64,000 nt of DNA from Duganella sacchari (GTDB lineage Bacteria; Pseudomonadota; Gammaproteobacteria; Burkholderiales; Burkholderiaceae_D). Below, in pieces: positions 1 to 8,922 of this stretch. Under the pieces are notes generated by a model that was not told where the DNA came from, did not search any database, and saw nothing but the letters and a program-made list of their open reading frames with translations. The stretch covers positions 1 through 64,000 of the forward strand of contig NZ_FRCX01000014.1 of assembly GCF_900143065.1 (NCBI RefSeq), in the 5' to 3' direction. A program made the position numbers and the translations under genes. The first letter of the stretch is position 1, and every line of letters begins with the position of its first letter.

Positions 1-606
1 GGCAAGGAGTTTGTAGGCGACTCGCCATCGGCGCTGATCCTGGGTGACAACATCTATTACGGCAACGACCTCGACGCGCTGCTGCGCCACGCCACCGAAC
101 AGGCCGATGGCGCCACCGTGTTTGCCTACCATGTGCAAGACCCCGAGCGCTATGGCGTGGTGGAATTCAACGAGCAGCGCACCGCCGTGTCGATCGAGGA
201 AAAGCCGCAGCAGCCTAAATCGAACTACGCGGTGACCGGTTTGTACTTCTACGACAACCAGGTGTGCGACATCGCCGCCAGCATCAAGCCATCCGCGCGC
301 GGCGAGCTGGAAATCACCGACGTCAACAAGGTCTATCTTGAAAAGGGTCAGCTGAACGTGGAAGTCATGGGCCGCGGCATGGCCTGGCTCGATACCGGCA
401 CCCACGAATCGCTGCTGGAGGCGGGCCAGTTCATCGCCACCATCGAGAAGCGCCAGGGCCTGAAAGTGGCTTGTCCGGAAGAGATCGCCTACCGCAAGGG
501 CTATATCAACGCCGAACAGCTGCGCAAGCTGGCCGAGCCGCTCAAGAAAAACCAGTATGGCCAGTATCTGTTGCAAATCCTCGAAGACAAGGTGGTTCCG
601 CGATGA
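1..606 (+). CDS. rfbA: glucose-1-phosphate thymidylyltransferase RfbA (5' end missing)
   Basis: RmlA/RfbA couples glucose-1-phosphate with dTTP to make dTDP-glucose, the first step of dTDP-L-rhamnose synthesis in the cytoplasm. The frame is open from base 1 and ends at TGA 604-606, leaving 201 residues. The first visible residues contain the family motif LGDNIYYG, which in full-length enzymes (about 290 residues) lies near residue 110, so roughly 95 N-terminal residues lie outside the window. Further on, EEKPQQPKSNYAVTGLYFYD and ITDVNKVYLEKG match the sugar-nucleotide binding half. The stop overlaps the rfbC start (ATGA), so the genes are probably translationally coupled. The truncation is due only to the window edge. 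Confidence 0.96.
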   Translation, partial: GKEFVGDSPSALILGDNIYYGNDLDALLRHATEQADGATVFAYHVQDPERYGVVEFNEQRTAVSIEEKPQQPKSNYAVTGLYFYDNQVCDIAASIKPSARGELEITDVNKVYLEKGQLNVEVMGRGMAWLDTGTHESLLEAGQFIATIEKRQGLKVACPEEIAYRKGYINAEQLRKLAEPLKKNQYGQYLLQILEDKVVPR

Positions 607-1151
607 ATGTGATTAAAACGCCACTGGAAGGCTTGCTGGTGCTGGAACCACGCGTGTTCGGCGACGACCGCGGTTTTTTCTTTGAAAGCTATAACGCGCG
701 CCGCTTTGCCGAGCTGACCGGCGTGGCAGCGGACTTCGTTCAAGACAACCATTCGCGCTCGACCAAGGGCGTGCTGCGCGGTCTGCACTATCAAATCCAG
801 CAGGCGCAGGGCAAGCTGGTGCGCGCAACTGCAGGCGCGGTGTTTGACGTGGCGGTCGACATCCGCAAGAGCTCGCCGACGTTCGGCCAATGGTTTGGCG
901 CCGAGCTGTCGGCCGAGAACAAGCGCCAGATGTGGATACCGGCCGGCTTTGCGCATGGCTTTGTGGTGATCTCCGATTCCGCCGAGTTCCTGTACAAAAC
1001 CACCGACTACTGGGCGCCTGAACACGAACGCGCGATCCTGTGGAACGACCCGGCCATCGGCATCGACTGGCCAGCGCTGGATGCCGCGCCGCTGCTGTCG
1101 GGCAAAGACCAGGCGGCGCTGCTGCTGGCCGACGCGGAGGTGTTCGCATGA
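603..1151 (+). CDS. rfbC: dTDP-4-dehydrorhamnose 3,5-epimerase RfbC
   Basis: RmlC catalyses the double epimerisation of dTDP-4-keto-6-deoxyglucose in dTDP-L-rhamnose synthesis. The 182-residue protein has the usual family length. It shows DDRGFFFESY near the N-terminus, the catalytic His in RGLHYQ (about His62), a second His in PAGFAHGF (about 118), and the conserved tyrosine region FLYKTTDYW (about 129-137). The start ATG 603-605 overlaps the rfbA stop and its own TGA overlaps the rfbD start. A longer frame opens upstream, but it would sit inside rfbA and lacks family similarity, so I use the ATG at 603. Confidence 0.97.
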   Translation: MNVIKTPLEGLLVLEPRVFGDDRGFFFESYNARRFAELTGVAADFVQDNHSRSTKGVLRGLHYQIQQAQGKLVRATAGAVFDVAVDIRKSSPTFGQWFGAELSAENKRQMWIPAGFAHGFVVISDSAEFLYKTTDYWAPEHERAILWNDPAIGIDWPALDAAPLLSGKDQAALLLADAEVFA

Positions 1152-2005
1152 AGGTGCTGTTGACGGGTAGTACCGGCCAGGTGGGCTATGAGCTGGTCCG
1201 CAGTTTGCAGGGCGTGGGCGAGGTGGTGGCGGTGGACCGTCAGGTCATGGACCTGTCCAACCTGGACCAGGTGCGCGAGGTGATCCGCAGCGTCAAACCC
1301 AAGCTCATCGTCAATCCTGCTGCCTACACGGCCGTGGACAAGGCTGAGAGCGAGCCGGAACTGGCGTACCGTATCAACGCGGAAGCGCCGGGCGTCATGG
1401 CAGAGGAGGCCAAGGCCCTGGGCGCGGCGCTGGTGCACTATTCCACCGACTATGTGTTTGACGGTGCGCAGCCATTGCCGCGCGTTGAAGACGATCCGGT
1501 GGGGCCATTGAATGTCTACGGCGCCAGCAAACTGGCAGGCGAGCAGGCGATTGCCGCAGCCGGTATTCCGCACCTGATTTTCCGCACCAGCTGGGTGTAT
1601 GGCATGCGCGGCAAGAACTTCCTGCTGACCATGCTGCGCCTGGCCAAGGAGCGGGATGAGCTGCGCGTGGTGGCCGACCAGCACGGCGCGCCAACCTGGA
1701 GCCGCACGATTGCCGATGTCACGGCACAAGTGCTGTCGCAGGCGCATGCCGGCGGCCGTGAATGGTGGGTGCAGAATAGTGGCGTTTATCATCTGAGCGC
1801 ACAGGGTCAGACCACCTGGCATGAATTCACCCAGGCCATCGTTGAGGAAGCGGGCTTGAACTGCAAGGTCTTGCCGATTACCACGGCCGACTATCCGACG
1901 CCAGCCCGGCGTCCGCAGTATTCCGTGATGTCGTCAGAGCGCCTGATGGCACGTTTCTGCCACTTGCCGGACTGGAAAGAAGCGCTGCAGCTCTGCATGC
2001 GATGA
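1148..2005 (+). CDS. rfbD: dTDP-4-dehydrorhamnose reductase RfbD
   Basis: RmlD is the NADPH-dependent reductase that finishes dTDP-L-rhamnose. The protein is 285 residues, a short-chain dehydrogenase-type Rossmann fold. It shows the dinucleotide-binding GSTGQVG at residues 7-13, STDYVFDG at 99-106, and the catalytic Tyr-Lys pair in NVYGASK (Tyr124, Lys128). The ATG at 1148 overlaps the rfbC stop, which fixes the start. Together with rfbA and rfbC this is the standard rhamnose operon; the missing partner rfbB is presumably upstream of the window. Confidence 0.96.
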   Translation: MKVLLTGSTGQVGYELVRSLQGVGEVVAVDRQVMDLSNLDQVREVIRSVKPKLIVNPAAYTAVDKAESEPELAYRINAEAPGVMAEEAKALGAALVHYSTDYVFDGAQPLPRVEDDPVGPLNVYGASKLAGEQAIAAAGIPHLIFRTSWVYGMRGKNFLLTMLRLAKERDELRVVADQHGAPTWSRTIADVTAQVLSQAHAGGREWWVQNSGVYHLSAQGQTTWHEFTQAIVEEAGLNCKVLPITTADYPTPARRPQYSVMSSERLMARFCHLPDWKEALQLCMR

Positions 2006-2060
2006 GTTGTATCGATTGGTAAGCATACTCAACCGGGTAAGTTGCTACTGGTATGATGCC

Positions 2061-2085
2061 GGCGGGCCGCAAAGCGCGGACCGCC
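2061..2085. other. hairpin after rfbD, possible weak terminator or attenuator
   Basis: Between rfbD and the next gene there is a GC-rich imperfect inverted repeat, about ten base pairs with one mismatch around an AAAGC loop. No T-run follows it, so it is not a classical intrinsic terminator. The remaining 158-base gap holds a TATGAT hexamer (2052-2057) without a convincing -35 box. Confidence 0.25.
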
Positions 2086-2163
2086 GCACGCGATACGGTA
2101 CAATGCCCTGTTGGTATGCAGACAATGCCTCGTGTTGCGATACAACGCAGAACTTAAAATAAT

Positions 2164-3258
2164 ATGTTTTCCTTCTTACTGAGCTTTATCGCTTCCGCGC
2201 TGCTTACCCTGTTGGTGATTAAAGAAGCGAGATTGCACGGTCCGGCGCTGGACTCCAATTTCGATGGCGTGCAAAAAGTGCATGTCCATAATGTGGCGCG
2301 GATTGGCGGTCTATCGATTTTCCTGGCGGTGGCGCTCAGTTCCGCTATTTCCATCTGGCGGGTGCCCGTCCTGAGCCAATGGCTGCTATCGCTGCTGGCC
2401 TGTTCGGCCGTGGCTTTTATCGGCGGTATTGTCGAAGATTACACGGGCCGCGTGAGCGCCTTGCGCCGCCTGTTATTGACCATGGCGGCCGCCACGCTTG
2501 GCTATTTTCTGCTGGACGCCCGGATTGACCGGCTGGACTGGGCATTTTCCGCCTGGACCCTGCCGTATATGTGGGTCACCTTGCCATTGACAGTGCTGGC
2601 GGTGGCCGGCATCGCCAATGCGGTGAATATTATCGATGGTTTTAACGGCCTGGCCAGCGTGGTGTGTATTTGCATGCTGCTGTCGCTGGGTTATGTGGCG
2701 CTGCAGGTCAATGATATGTTTGTGCTGATTGCGGCGCTGATGGTGGCCGGCGCCACGGCCGGCTTCCTGATCTGGAATTATCCGGTCGGCCTGATTTTCC
2801 TGGGCGATGGCGGCGCCTATTTCATAGGGTTTATGCTCGGCGAGCTGGCCTTGTTGCTGGTCATGCGCAATCCGCAGGTATCGACCTGGTATGCCGCCTT
2901 GCTGCTGATTTATCCCGCTTTTGAGACGCTGTTTTCGGTCTATCGCCGGATGTTTGTGCGGGGTAAATCGCCTGCCATGCCAGACGGTATTCATTTGCAC
3001 AGCCTGATTTTCCGCCGCGTGGTGCAATGGGCTGTCGGCCGCAAGGAAGCGCGGGCGCTGATCCGCCGTAATTCGCTGACCTCGCCCTATCTGTGGCTGT
3101 TTTCGCTGATGGCCGTAATCCCGGCGACGGTATTCTGGCGCCATACCTGGGTATTAATGGTGTCCTGCATCCTGTTCATCGGCAGTTATATCTGGATTTA
3201 CGTGCGTATCGTCCGATTTAAAGCGCCGCGCTGGATGATACGTCACAAGAAACACTGA
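2164..3258 (+). CDS. WecA/MraY-family undecaprenyl-phosphate glycosylphosphotransferase
   Basis: This is a 364-residue polytopic membrane protein of glycosyltransferase family 4 (WecA/WbpL/MraY group), which moves a sugar-1-phosphate from a UDP-sugar to undecaprenyl phosphate to start O-antigen or capsule repeat units. The family signatures are present: NAVNIIDGFNGL (152-163), which corresponds to the Mg/active-site loop; FLGDGG (212-217); and the cytoplasmic loop DGIHLHSLIFRR (274-285), the counterpart of the HIHH motif. About ten hydrophobic segments are visible. It follows the rhamnose genes after 158 bases, consistent with a surface-polysaccharide cluster. The sugar transferred cannot be read from sequence. 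Confidence 0.88.
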   Translation: MFSFLLSFIASALLTLLVIKEARLHGPALDSNFDGVQKVHVHNVARIGGLSIFLAVALSSAISIWRVPVLSQWLLSLLACSAVAFIGGIVEDYTGRVSALRRLLLTMAAATLGYFLLDARIDRLDWAFSAWTLPYMWVTLPLTVLAVAGIANAVNIIDGFNGLASVVCICMLLSLGYVALQVNDMFVLIAALMVAGATAGFLIWNYPVGLIFLGDGGAYFIGFMLGELALLLVMRNPQVSTWYAALLLIYPAFETLFSVYRRMFVRGKSPAMPDGIHLHSLIFRRVVQWAVGRKEARALIRRNSLTSPYLWLFSLMAVIPATVFWRHTWVLMVSCILFIGSYIWIYVRIVRFKAPRWMIRHKKH

Positions 3259-3328
3259 ATCATTTAACAATGATGTAAACTATTCCCGCTGTGGTTTTAA
3301 CTCTCATCACATAAAAAGGGAAATAAAA

Positions 3329-3640
3329 ATGGATCTGTCGAATCTGTCGTCGGGCGAATTGCGCAAACTGCAGGAGCAATTGCAGCAGGAATTGAAAAAG
3401 CGCGAAAGCCAGGACCTGGCCCGCGCGCGTGAAGAAATTCTGGCCATCGCCAAAAGCGTTGGCGTGTCGGTGCAGGACCTGGTTGGCGGCGCCGCACCAC
3501 GCGTCAAAACCGGCAAGGTGGCGCCGCAATACCGCAATCCCGCCGATACCAGCCAGGAATGGACCGGCCGTGGCCGCCAGCCCAAGTGGGTCAAGGATTG
3601 GGTCGACGCCGGCAATGATGTTGCCGCTCTCAAGCTTTAA
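3329..3640 (+). CDS. H-NS-like nucleoid-associated protein
   Basis: A 103-residue protein of the H-NS/MvaT-like histone family, a DNA-binding protein that silences AT-rich and horizontally acquired genes. Residues 1-45 form a charged, leucine-spaced coiled coil for oligomerisation. The C-terminal domain carries YRNPADTSQEWTGRGRQPKW (68-87), with the AT-hook-like RGRQPKW core typical of beta-proteobacterial H-NS. A ribosome-binding stretch AAAGGGAAATAAAA precedes the ATG. It is monocistronic between the glycosyltransferase and the phosphomannomutase. Several H-NS paralogues are usual in this group, so which one this is remains open. Confidence 0.9.
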   Translation: MDLSNLSSGELRKLQEQLQQELKKRESQDLARAREEILAIAKSVGVSVQDLVGGAAPRVKTGKVAPQYRNPADTSQEWTGRGRQPKWVKDWVDAGNDVAALKL

Positions 3641-3664
3641 TACTTTTAACGGGTCTGATTAATA

Positions 3665-5047
3665 ATGGTCTCTCTTTCCAAAACCATCTTCAAAGCCTAC
3701 GATATTCGCGGCATCATCGATAACACGCTGGATGCGGGCGTCGCCCACCAGATCGGCGCTGCTTTCGGCCGTGCCGCACTGGCCAAAGGCGAGAAAAAAG
3801 TCGTAATCGGCCGCGATGGCCGCTTGTCCGGCCCATCGCTGGCCAAGGCCCTGGCGGAAGGCTTGCAGTCCGCCGGCGTGGATGTGATCGACCTGGGCGT
3901 GGTGGCCACGCCGATGGTCTATTTCGGCACCAATGTGCTGGGCGCCGCGTCCGGCATCATGGTGACCGGCAGCCACAATCCGCCGGACTACAATGGCTTC
4001 AAGATGGTGTTGGCTGGCGAGGCCATTCACGGTGAGGCCATCACCGGCCTGTACGACAGCATCCTGCAACACGACGGTTCGTCGGCGGCGGTAACGGGCG
4101 CCTACAGCACCTACGACATCCGCACGCAGTACCTGCAGCGCATCATTGGCGATGTGAAGATCGCCCGTCCGATCAAGATCGCAGTCGATTGCGGCAATGG
4201 CGTGGCGGGTGCGTTTGCCGGCGACCTGTACCGCGGCATGGGCTGCGAAGTGATTGAGCTGTTCTGCGAAGTGGACGGCACCTTCCCTAACCACCATCCA
4301 GATCCGGCGCACCCGGAAAACCTGCAAGATTTGATCCGCTGCCTGCAAGAGACCGATGCGGAAATCGGCCTGGCGTTTGACGGCGACGGCGACCGTCTGG
4401 GCCTGGTGACCAAGGATGGCCAGATCATCTATCCAGACCGGCAGATGATGCTGTTTGCCGGCGATGTCCTGTCGCGTAATCCAGGCGCGGAAATCCTGTA
4501 CGACGTGAAGTGCACCCGCCACCTGGCGCCGTACATCGAGCAAGCCGGCGGCAAGCCGCTGATGTACAAGACCGGCCACTCGCTGGTGAAAGCCAAACTC
4601 AAGGAGACCGGCTCGCCGCTAGGCGGCGAAATGAGCGGTCACATCTTCTTCAAGGACCGCTGGTATGGTTTCGACGATGGCCTGTACGCCGGCGCGCGCA
4701 TGCTGGAAATCCTGACCAAGGAACAAGATCCGTCGGCGTTGCTGAATGCACTGCCACAGTCCGACAGCACGCCCGAGCTGCACCTGCATCTGAAAGAGGG
4801 CGAGAACTTCGCACTGATGGACAAGCTGCGCGCGGATGCTGAATTCCCGGGCCATGAACGCATCATCACCATCGACGGCCTGCGTGTGGAATATGCGGAC
4901 GGCTTCGGCCTGGCGCGTTCGTCCAACACCACGCCGGTGATTGTGATGCGCTTTGAAGCGGAAACGCCGGCGGCGCTGGAGCGCATCCAGGGCCAGTTCA
5001 AGAGCGTGATCCTGGCGGCCAAGCCAGACGCAGAACTGCCGTTCTAA
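3665..5047 (+). CDS. phosphomannomutase/phosphoglucomutase (ManB/AlgC type)
   Basis: A 460-residue alpha-D-phosphohexomutase that interconverts the 1- and 6-phosphates of mannose and glucose, feeding GDP-mannose and dTDP-/UDP-glucose synthesis. All four family sites are visible: the phosphoserine loop TGSHNPPDYNGFK with Ser103, the Mg-binding DGDGDR (239-244), the sugar-specificity loop GGEMSGH (320-326) and the phosphate-binding RSSNTTP (418-424). The GEMSGH form is the dual-specificity PMM/PGM type. It is followed four bases later by waaC, consistent with shared transcription with the LPS core genes. Confidence 0.94.
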   Translation: MVSLSKTIFKAYDIRGIIDNTLDAGVAHQIGAAFGRAALAKGEKKVVIGRDGRLSGPSLAKALAEGLQSAGVDVIDLGVVATPMVYFGTNVLGAASGIMVTGSHNPPDYNGFKMVLAGEAIHGEAITGLYDSILQHDGSSAAVTGAYSTYDIRTQYLQRIIGDVKIARPIKIAVDCGNGVAGAFAGDLYRGMGCEVIELFCEVDGTFPNHHPDPAHPENLQDLIRCLQETDAEIGLAFDGDGDRLGLVTKDGQIIYPDRQMMLFAGDVLSRNPGAEILYDVKCTRHLAPYIEQAGGKPLMYKTGHSLVKAKLKETGSPLGGEMSGHIFFKDRWYGFDDGLYAGARMLEILTKEQDPSALLNALPQSDSTPELHLHLKEGENFALMDKLRADAEFPGHERIITIDGLRVEYADGFGLARSSNTTPVIVMRFEAETPAALERIQGQFKSVILAAKPDAELPF

Positions 5048-5051
5048 ACCC

Positions 5052-6059
5052 ATGGCGACGACGCAAGCGCGCGGCGGCAGGCCGCTGAACATTCTGCTGG
5101 TGCGCGTGTCGTCGCTGGGCGATGTGCTGCATAACATGCCCATGGTGGCCGACATCGCCCGCCACTTCCCGGACGCGCATATCGACTGGGTGGTGGAGGA
5201 GGGCTTTGTCAGCCTGGTACGCATGAATGCGCGCGTGCGTAAGGTGATTCCGTTTGCGCTGCGCCGCTGGCGCAAGAGCCTTGGCAAGGCGGAGACGCGC
5301 GCCGAGATCAAGGATTTCTTCCGTACCCTGCGCCAGCAGGAGTACGACTATGTATTCGATACGCAGGGCCTGCTCAAGACCGGCATCATCATGGGCGCGG
5401 CGCGGGTGGCAAAGGGCGGCCGCAAGGTCGGCCTGGCCAACGGCAGCGAAGGCTCGGGCTATGAGGGCATCTCGCGTATCTTCCATCATCTGAGTGTGCC
5501 GACCGATCCGCGTACGCACGCGGTGGCGCGCGGCCGCATCGTGGCTGGCGCAGCGCTGGGCTATGCGGTGGATACGCCGGCCGATTTCGGCTTGCCGGCA
5601 GTGCCGGACGATACCCCGCGTCCGGAATGGATGCCGGCATCGTATGTGGTGTTGTTCCACGGGACGGCGCGCGACGCCAAGAAGTGGGCGCCGGAAAACT
5701 GGATCGCGCTGGGCCGCGAACTGGCGCCAATGCCGGTGCTGCTGCCGTGGGGTTCGCCGAAAGAAAAAGCGGAAGCCGAACATCTGGCGGCCAGCCTGCC
5801 GAATGCGCGCGTGCTGCCCAAGCTGTCGATGGCCGATGCCATCATGGTCGCGCGCCGCGCTGACCTGGTGGTGGGCGTGGACACGGGCCTGGTGCACATC
5901 GCTGCCGCGTTCGTGCGGCCGACGGTGGAAATCTACGCCGATTCGCCGCGCTGGAAGACCGAAGGCAACTGGTCGCCGCGCATTATCAATCTGGGCGACC
6001 AGGGCACGCCGCCATCAGTGGCGGACGTGCTGGCTGCGGCTCGGAGTTTGCTGGGCTAA
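5052..6059 (+). CDS. waaC: lipopolysaccharide heptosyltransferase I
   Basis: WaaC adds the first L-glycero-D-manno-heptose to Kdo2-lipid A at the cytoplasmic face of the inner membrane. The 335-residue protein belongs to glycosyltransferase family 9. The N-terminal NILLVRVSSLGDVLHNMP (13-30) contains the acceptor-side aspartate of the family, and VGVDTGLVHIAAAF (274-287) forms the ADP-heptose-binding region. The position between the phosphohexomutase (4-base gap) and waaA (2-base gap) supports an LPS inner-core operon. Confidence 0.95.
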   Translation: MATTQARGGRPLNILLVRVSSLGDVLHNMPMVADIARHFPDAHIDWVVEEGFVSLVRMNARVRKVIPFALRRWRKSLGKAETRAEIKDFFRTLRQQEYDYVFDTQGLLKTGIIMGAARVAKGGRKVGLANGSEGSGYEGISRIFHHLSVPTDPRTHAVARGRIVAGAALGYAVDTPADFGLPAVPDDTPRPEWMPASYVVLFHGTARDAKKWAPENWIALGRELAPMPVLLPWGSPKEKAEAEHLAASLPNARVLPKLSMADAIMVARRADLVVGVDTGLVHIAAAFVRPTVEIYADSPRWKTEGNWSPRIINLGDQGTPPSVADVLAAARSLLG

Positions 6060-6061
6060 AC

Positions 6062-7363
6062 ATGCGACTGTTTTATTCCGTGATGTGGTGGCTGGCCTTG
6101 CCGCTGGTGCTCGCGCGCCTGTGGCTGCGCGGCCGCAAGGAACCTGGCTATCGCCAGCATTGGGGCGAACGCCTCGGCTTGTATCGCCGCATCGACGCAT
6201 CCGGCCGCGCTGCTGCGCCGGTGCTCTGGGTTCACGCCGTCTCCGTCGGCGAGACGCGTGCGGCGGAGCCGCTGGTGGACGCTTTGCTGGCCGACTATCC
6301 GCAAAGCCGCATCATCCTCACCCACATGACGCCAACCGGCCGCGCTACTGGCAAAGCCTTGTTTGCCAAGCATGGCGACCGCCTGCTGCAATCCTATCTG
6401 CCGTACGACACCGGCAGCATGGTCTCGCGTTTCATCCGCCACTTCCGGCCGCAGGTCTGCATCCTGATGGAGACCGAAGTCTGGCCCAACCTGATTGCAG
6501 TGTGCGGCGCGAAAGGCGTGCCGGTGGTGCTGGCCAACGCCCGGCTGTCGGAACGCTCACTGCGCAAGGCCACGCGCCTTGGCTCGCTGATGCAGAACGC
6601 TGCGCGTGGCATTTCGCTGGTCGCCGCGCAGACCGAAGCGGACGCCCAGCGCATCCGTTCGCTGGGCGTGCCGCGCGTGGAAGTCACGGGCAGCATCAAG
6701 TTTGATGTGGTGGTGCCGGACACCGCACTGGCCATTGGCGCCGCGCTACGTGCCGCGATCGGCGAACGTCCGGTCCTGCTGTGCGCTTCCACGCGTGAAG
6801 GCGAAGAAGAACTGATCCTGCAAGCGTATGTGAGCGCCCGCTCCGCGCTGCCTGCTGCAACGCTGCTGCTGATTGTGCCGCGCCACCCGCAGCGTTTTGA
6901 CGAAGTAGAAAAAATGATCGCCGCGCGTGGCCTGACCGTCGCGCGCCGCAGCCAGCTGGTGCTGGACGGCAGCGCCATGCCGCACAGCGTCGAGGTGCTG
7001 CTGGGCGATTCGATGGGCGAAATGTTCGCTTACTACTCGGCCTGCGAGGTTGCCTTCGTCGGCGGCAGCCTGATGCCGCTGGGTGGCCAGAACCTGATCG
7101 AGCCGGCGGCACTGGGCAAGCCTGTGCTGATCGGCCAGCACACCTTCAACTTTGAACTGGTCACGGAAGACGCGCTGGCCGCAGGCGGCGCCCAACGCAT
7201 CACCGACGCCGCCGACCTGATGTCTACCGCCGCCCGCCTGCTAAGCAACAGCACCCAACGTGCCACGATGGGCGACAATGCCCTGGCCTTCGCCAACCAG
7301 CACCGCGGCGCCACGCGCCGTACGCTGGCCTTGCTGCCTACTTTAATCAACCCGACGGCCTAA
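6062..7363 (+). CDS. waaA: 3-deoxy-D-manno-octulosonic acid transferase
   Basis: WaaA (KdtA) transfers Kdo from CMP-Kdo to lipid IVA, anchored to the inner membrane. The 433-residue protein has an N-terminal hydrophobic anchor (residues 5-20), then WVHAVSVGETRAAEP with the catalytic base Glu64, and the later GGSLMPLGGQNLIEPA substrate-binding region typical of GT30. It starts 2 bases after waaC. Its 3' end overlaps the convergent cytochrome b561 gene by 21 bases, so no intergenic terminator separates them. Whether it is mono- or bifunctional cannot be judged from sequence. Confidence 0.95.
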   Translation: MRLFYSVMWWLALPLVLARLWLRGRKEPGYRQHWGERLGLYRRIDASGRAAAPVLWVHAVSVGETRAAEPLVDALLADYPQSRIILTHMTPTGRATGKALFAKHGDRLLQSYLPYDTGSMVSRFIRHFRPQVCILMETEVWPNLIAVCGAKGVPVVLANARLSERSLRKATRLGSLMQNAARGISLVAAQTEADAQRIRSLGVPRVEVTGSIKFDVVVPDTALAIGAALRAAIGERPVLLCASTREGEEELILQAYVSARSALPAATLLLIVPRHPQRFDEVEKMIAARGLTVARRSQLVLDGSAMPHSVEVLLGDSMGEMFAYYSACEVAFVGGSLMPLGGQNLIEPAALGKPVLIGQHTFNFELVTEDALAAGGAQRITDAADLMSTAARLLSNSTQRATMGDNALAFANQHRGATRRTLALLPTLINPTA

Positions 7364-7891
7364 CATCCGCAGCAGGGTGCCGTCCTTGTCGAGCAGGTGG
7401 TGTTTGAGTGCGGCTGCGGCGTGCAGGGCGATGAGGATAAGCAGCAGGTAGCCAAGCAGGCCGTGGGCTGCCTGGCCCAGATCAGACCACTGCTGGCTGA
7501 ACGGGATCGCCTGGCCGTTGGCGTAGCGGCTGGGGAAAATCTCGAACGAGAAGATGCCAAAGCCGTTGCCGCTGGCGCCGGAGTAGATCATGCCGGTAAT
7601 CGGCAGCACCACGGTCAGGATCAGCAGCACGAGATGCGCTGCCACGGCGGTGTGGTGCTCCACTTTGGACATCGCGCGCACCGGCTGCGGCAGGCCGTTG
7701 CGCCAGCGCCAGGTGAGGCGCACCAGAATCACGGCAAACACCAGCAGGCCAAACGATTTGTGGATGTGGTACAGGTGGAAGGATTCGGTCTCCACCATAT
7801 AGATGCCAACTGCGATCAGGCCGAGTATGCCGAGCGCCACCAGCCAATGCAGCGCTACCGTAACCGCGCTGAATTTTTTGACTGTGTCCAT
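7343..7891 (-). CDS. cytochrome b561 family protein
   Basis: A 182-residue four-helix membrane protein of the prokaryotic b561 family (CybB-like), a di-heme quinol-linked electron carrier of the inner membrane. Hydrophobic segments run at about 12-32, 46-60, 82-104 and 144-162, and histidines that could bind heme sit at His15, His44, His86, His143 and His157. GGAGACGGC lies directly before the ATG at 7891, giving a clear ribosome-binding site. It is the last gene of the minus-strand row that begins with corC, 26 bases after the preceding metalloprotease-like gene. Its electron partner cannot be read from the locus. Confidence 0.9.
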   Translation of the reverse strand: MDTVKKFSAVTVALHWLVALGILGLIAVGIYMVETESFHLYHIHKSFGLLVFAVILVRLTWRWRNGLPQPVRAMSKVEHHTAVAAHLVLLILTVVLPITGMIYSGASGNGFGIFSFEIFPSRYANGQAIPFSQQWSDLGQAAHGLLGYLLLILIALHAAAALKHHLLDKDGTLLRMLGRRVD

Positions 7892-7917
7892 GCCGTCTCC
7901 GTTATAAAAATCAGGAA

Positions 7918-8922
7918 TTATGCGAACAGCACCGGCAGCTCCTGCGAACGTTTGCGCAGGAGGTTTTTGGCTTCTTCGTATTCGGGGTAGATCAGGCCGA
8001 CGGTGTCCCAGAATTGCTGGCTGTGGTTCATCTCGAGGATGTGCGACAGTTCATGCGCCACCACGTAGTCGATCAGCGGCAGCGAGAAGTGGATCAGTTT
8101 CCAGTTCAGGCGGATCTTGCGGTCGGCGGTGCAGGAACCCCAGCGCGTGCCTGCCGACGACAGGCCAAACGAGTGGTACTGCACGCCCAGTCGCCCGGCA
8201 TACAAGTCCAGCCGCTGTTCGAACAGTTCCTTGGCCTGCTGCTGGTACCACGCTTTCACGCGTTCCTTGAGCAGGTTTTCGCTGGCGCCGGGGACGAGTG
8301 TCATCCACAGCTCGTGTGTATTCGGATTGTAGATGCTGCGATTGCGGCCACCGACCAGCAGGCGCAAGCTGATGTCCATGCCCAGATACGGCAGCTGGGC
8401 GCCGTCGATCCACTCGACAGGCGGTTTCTCCAGACGCGCGGCGCGGCGTTCGCGGCGCTCTTTGAGCTTACTTAAAATCCAGTGCTGCTTGGTGCGGATG
8501 GCTTCATCGATCTCCGCGATGTTGACGCGCTTGGGCGCGGTCACGCGCAGGCCTTCGTCGTCGATCATGAAACCGATCGAGCGGCGCGTCGAACGGCGCA
8601 ATTCGTATTCGAGGATGAATCCACCCACCATCAGCTGACGGCGCGGTGCCTGATCGACTGGTGGGGCAACGAGAGGGCGCCGCTTGACCGTTGCAGGCGC
8701 TTCTGGCGGTGCGACGTAAGGTGAGACGGGAAGTGTTTTCTGTGAAGGTGGAACGGACCATACCGGCGTGGTGTAAACCGGCCTGGGAGGCGGCGAGGCC
8801 TCCCTTCCGAACAAGTCCGGCTGGTTGGGATCGGGCGACGCCGGTTTGACCAGCGTGGCCAGATCATCTAACCAGCGTTGTAAGCGTGGGGCGAAATGAC
8901 GCGCATTTCTGATTCGATCCAA
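7918..8922 (-). CDS. YgjP/WrpP-type zinc metallopeptidase-like protein (DUF45)
   Basis: A 334-residue protein with a C-terminal DUF45 zinc-hydrolase domain. The metal site HELSH is at 290-294 with a third ligand His300 in EMNHSQQFW, and RWGSC lies about 30 residues upstream as in YgjP. Residues 1-95 are proline-rich, probably disordered, and not part of the domain. No in-frame ATG occurs near the N-terminus; TTG at 8922 is preceded by AGGTGG at good spacing and overlaps the end of the upstream acyltransferase gene by 55 bases. The next in-frame ATG would leave only the catalytic domain. The substrate is unknown. Confidence 0.85.
   Translation of the reverse strand: MDRIRNARHFAPRLQRWLDDLATLVKPASPDPNQPDLFGREASPPPRPVYTTPVWSVPPSQKTLPVSPYVAPPEAPATVKRRPLVAPPVDQAPRRQLMVGGFILEYELRRSTRRSIGFMIDDEGLRVTAPKRVNIAEIDEAIRTKQHWILSKLKERRERRAARLEKPPVEWIDGAQLPYLGMDISLRLLVGGRNRSIYNPNTHELWMTLVPGASENLLKERVKAWYQQQAKELFEQRLDLYAGRLGVQYHSFGLSSAGTRWGSCTADRKIRLNWKLIHFSLPLIDYVVAHELSHILEMNHSQQFWDTVGLIYPEYEEAKNLLRKRSQELPVLFA

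Noticed and set aside
5494..6705. Open frame of 403 codons, plus strand
   Set aside because: It lies in another frame of waaC and waaA and gives an Arg/Trp/Cys-rich translation typical of out-of-frame GC-rich DNA.
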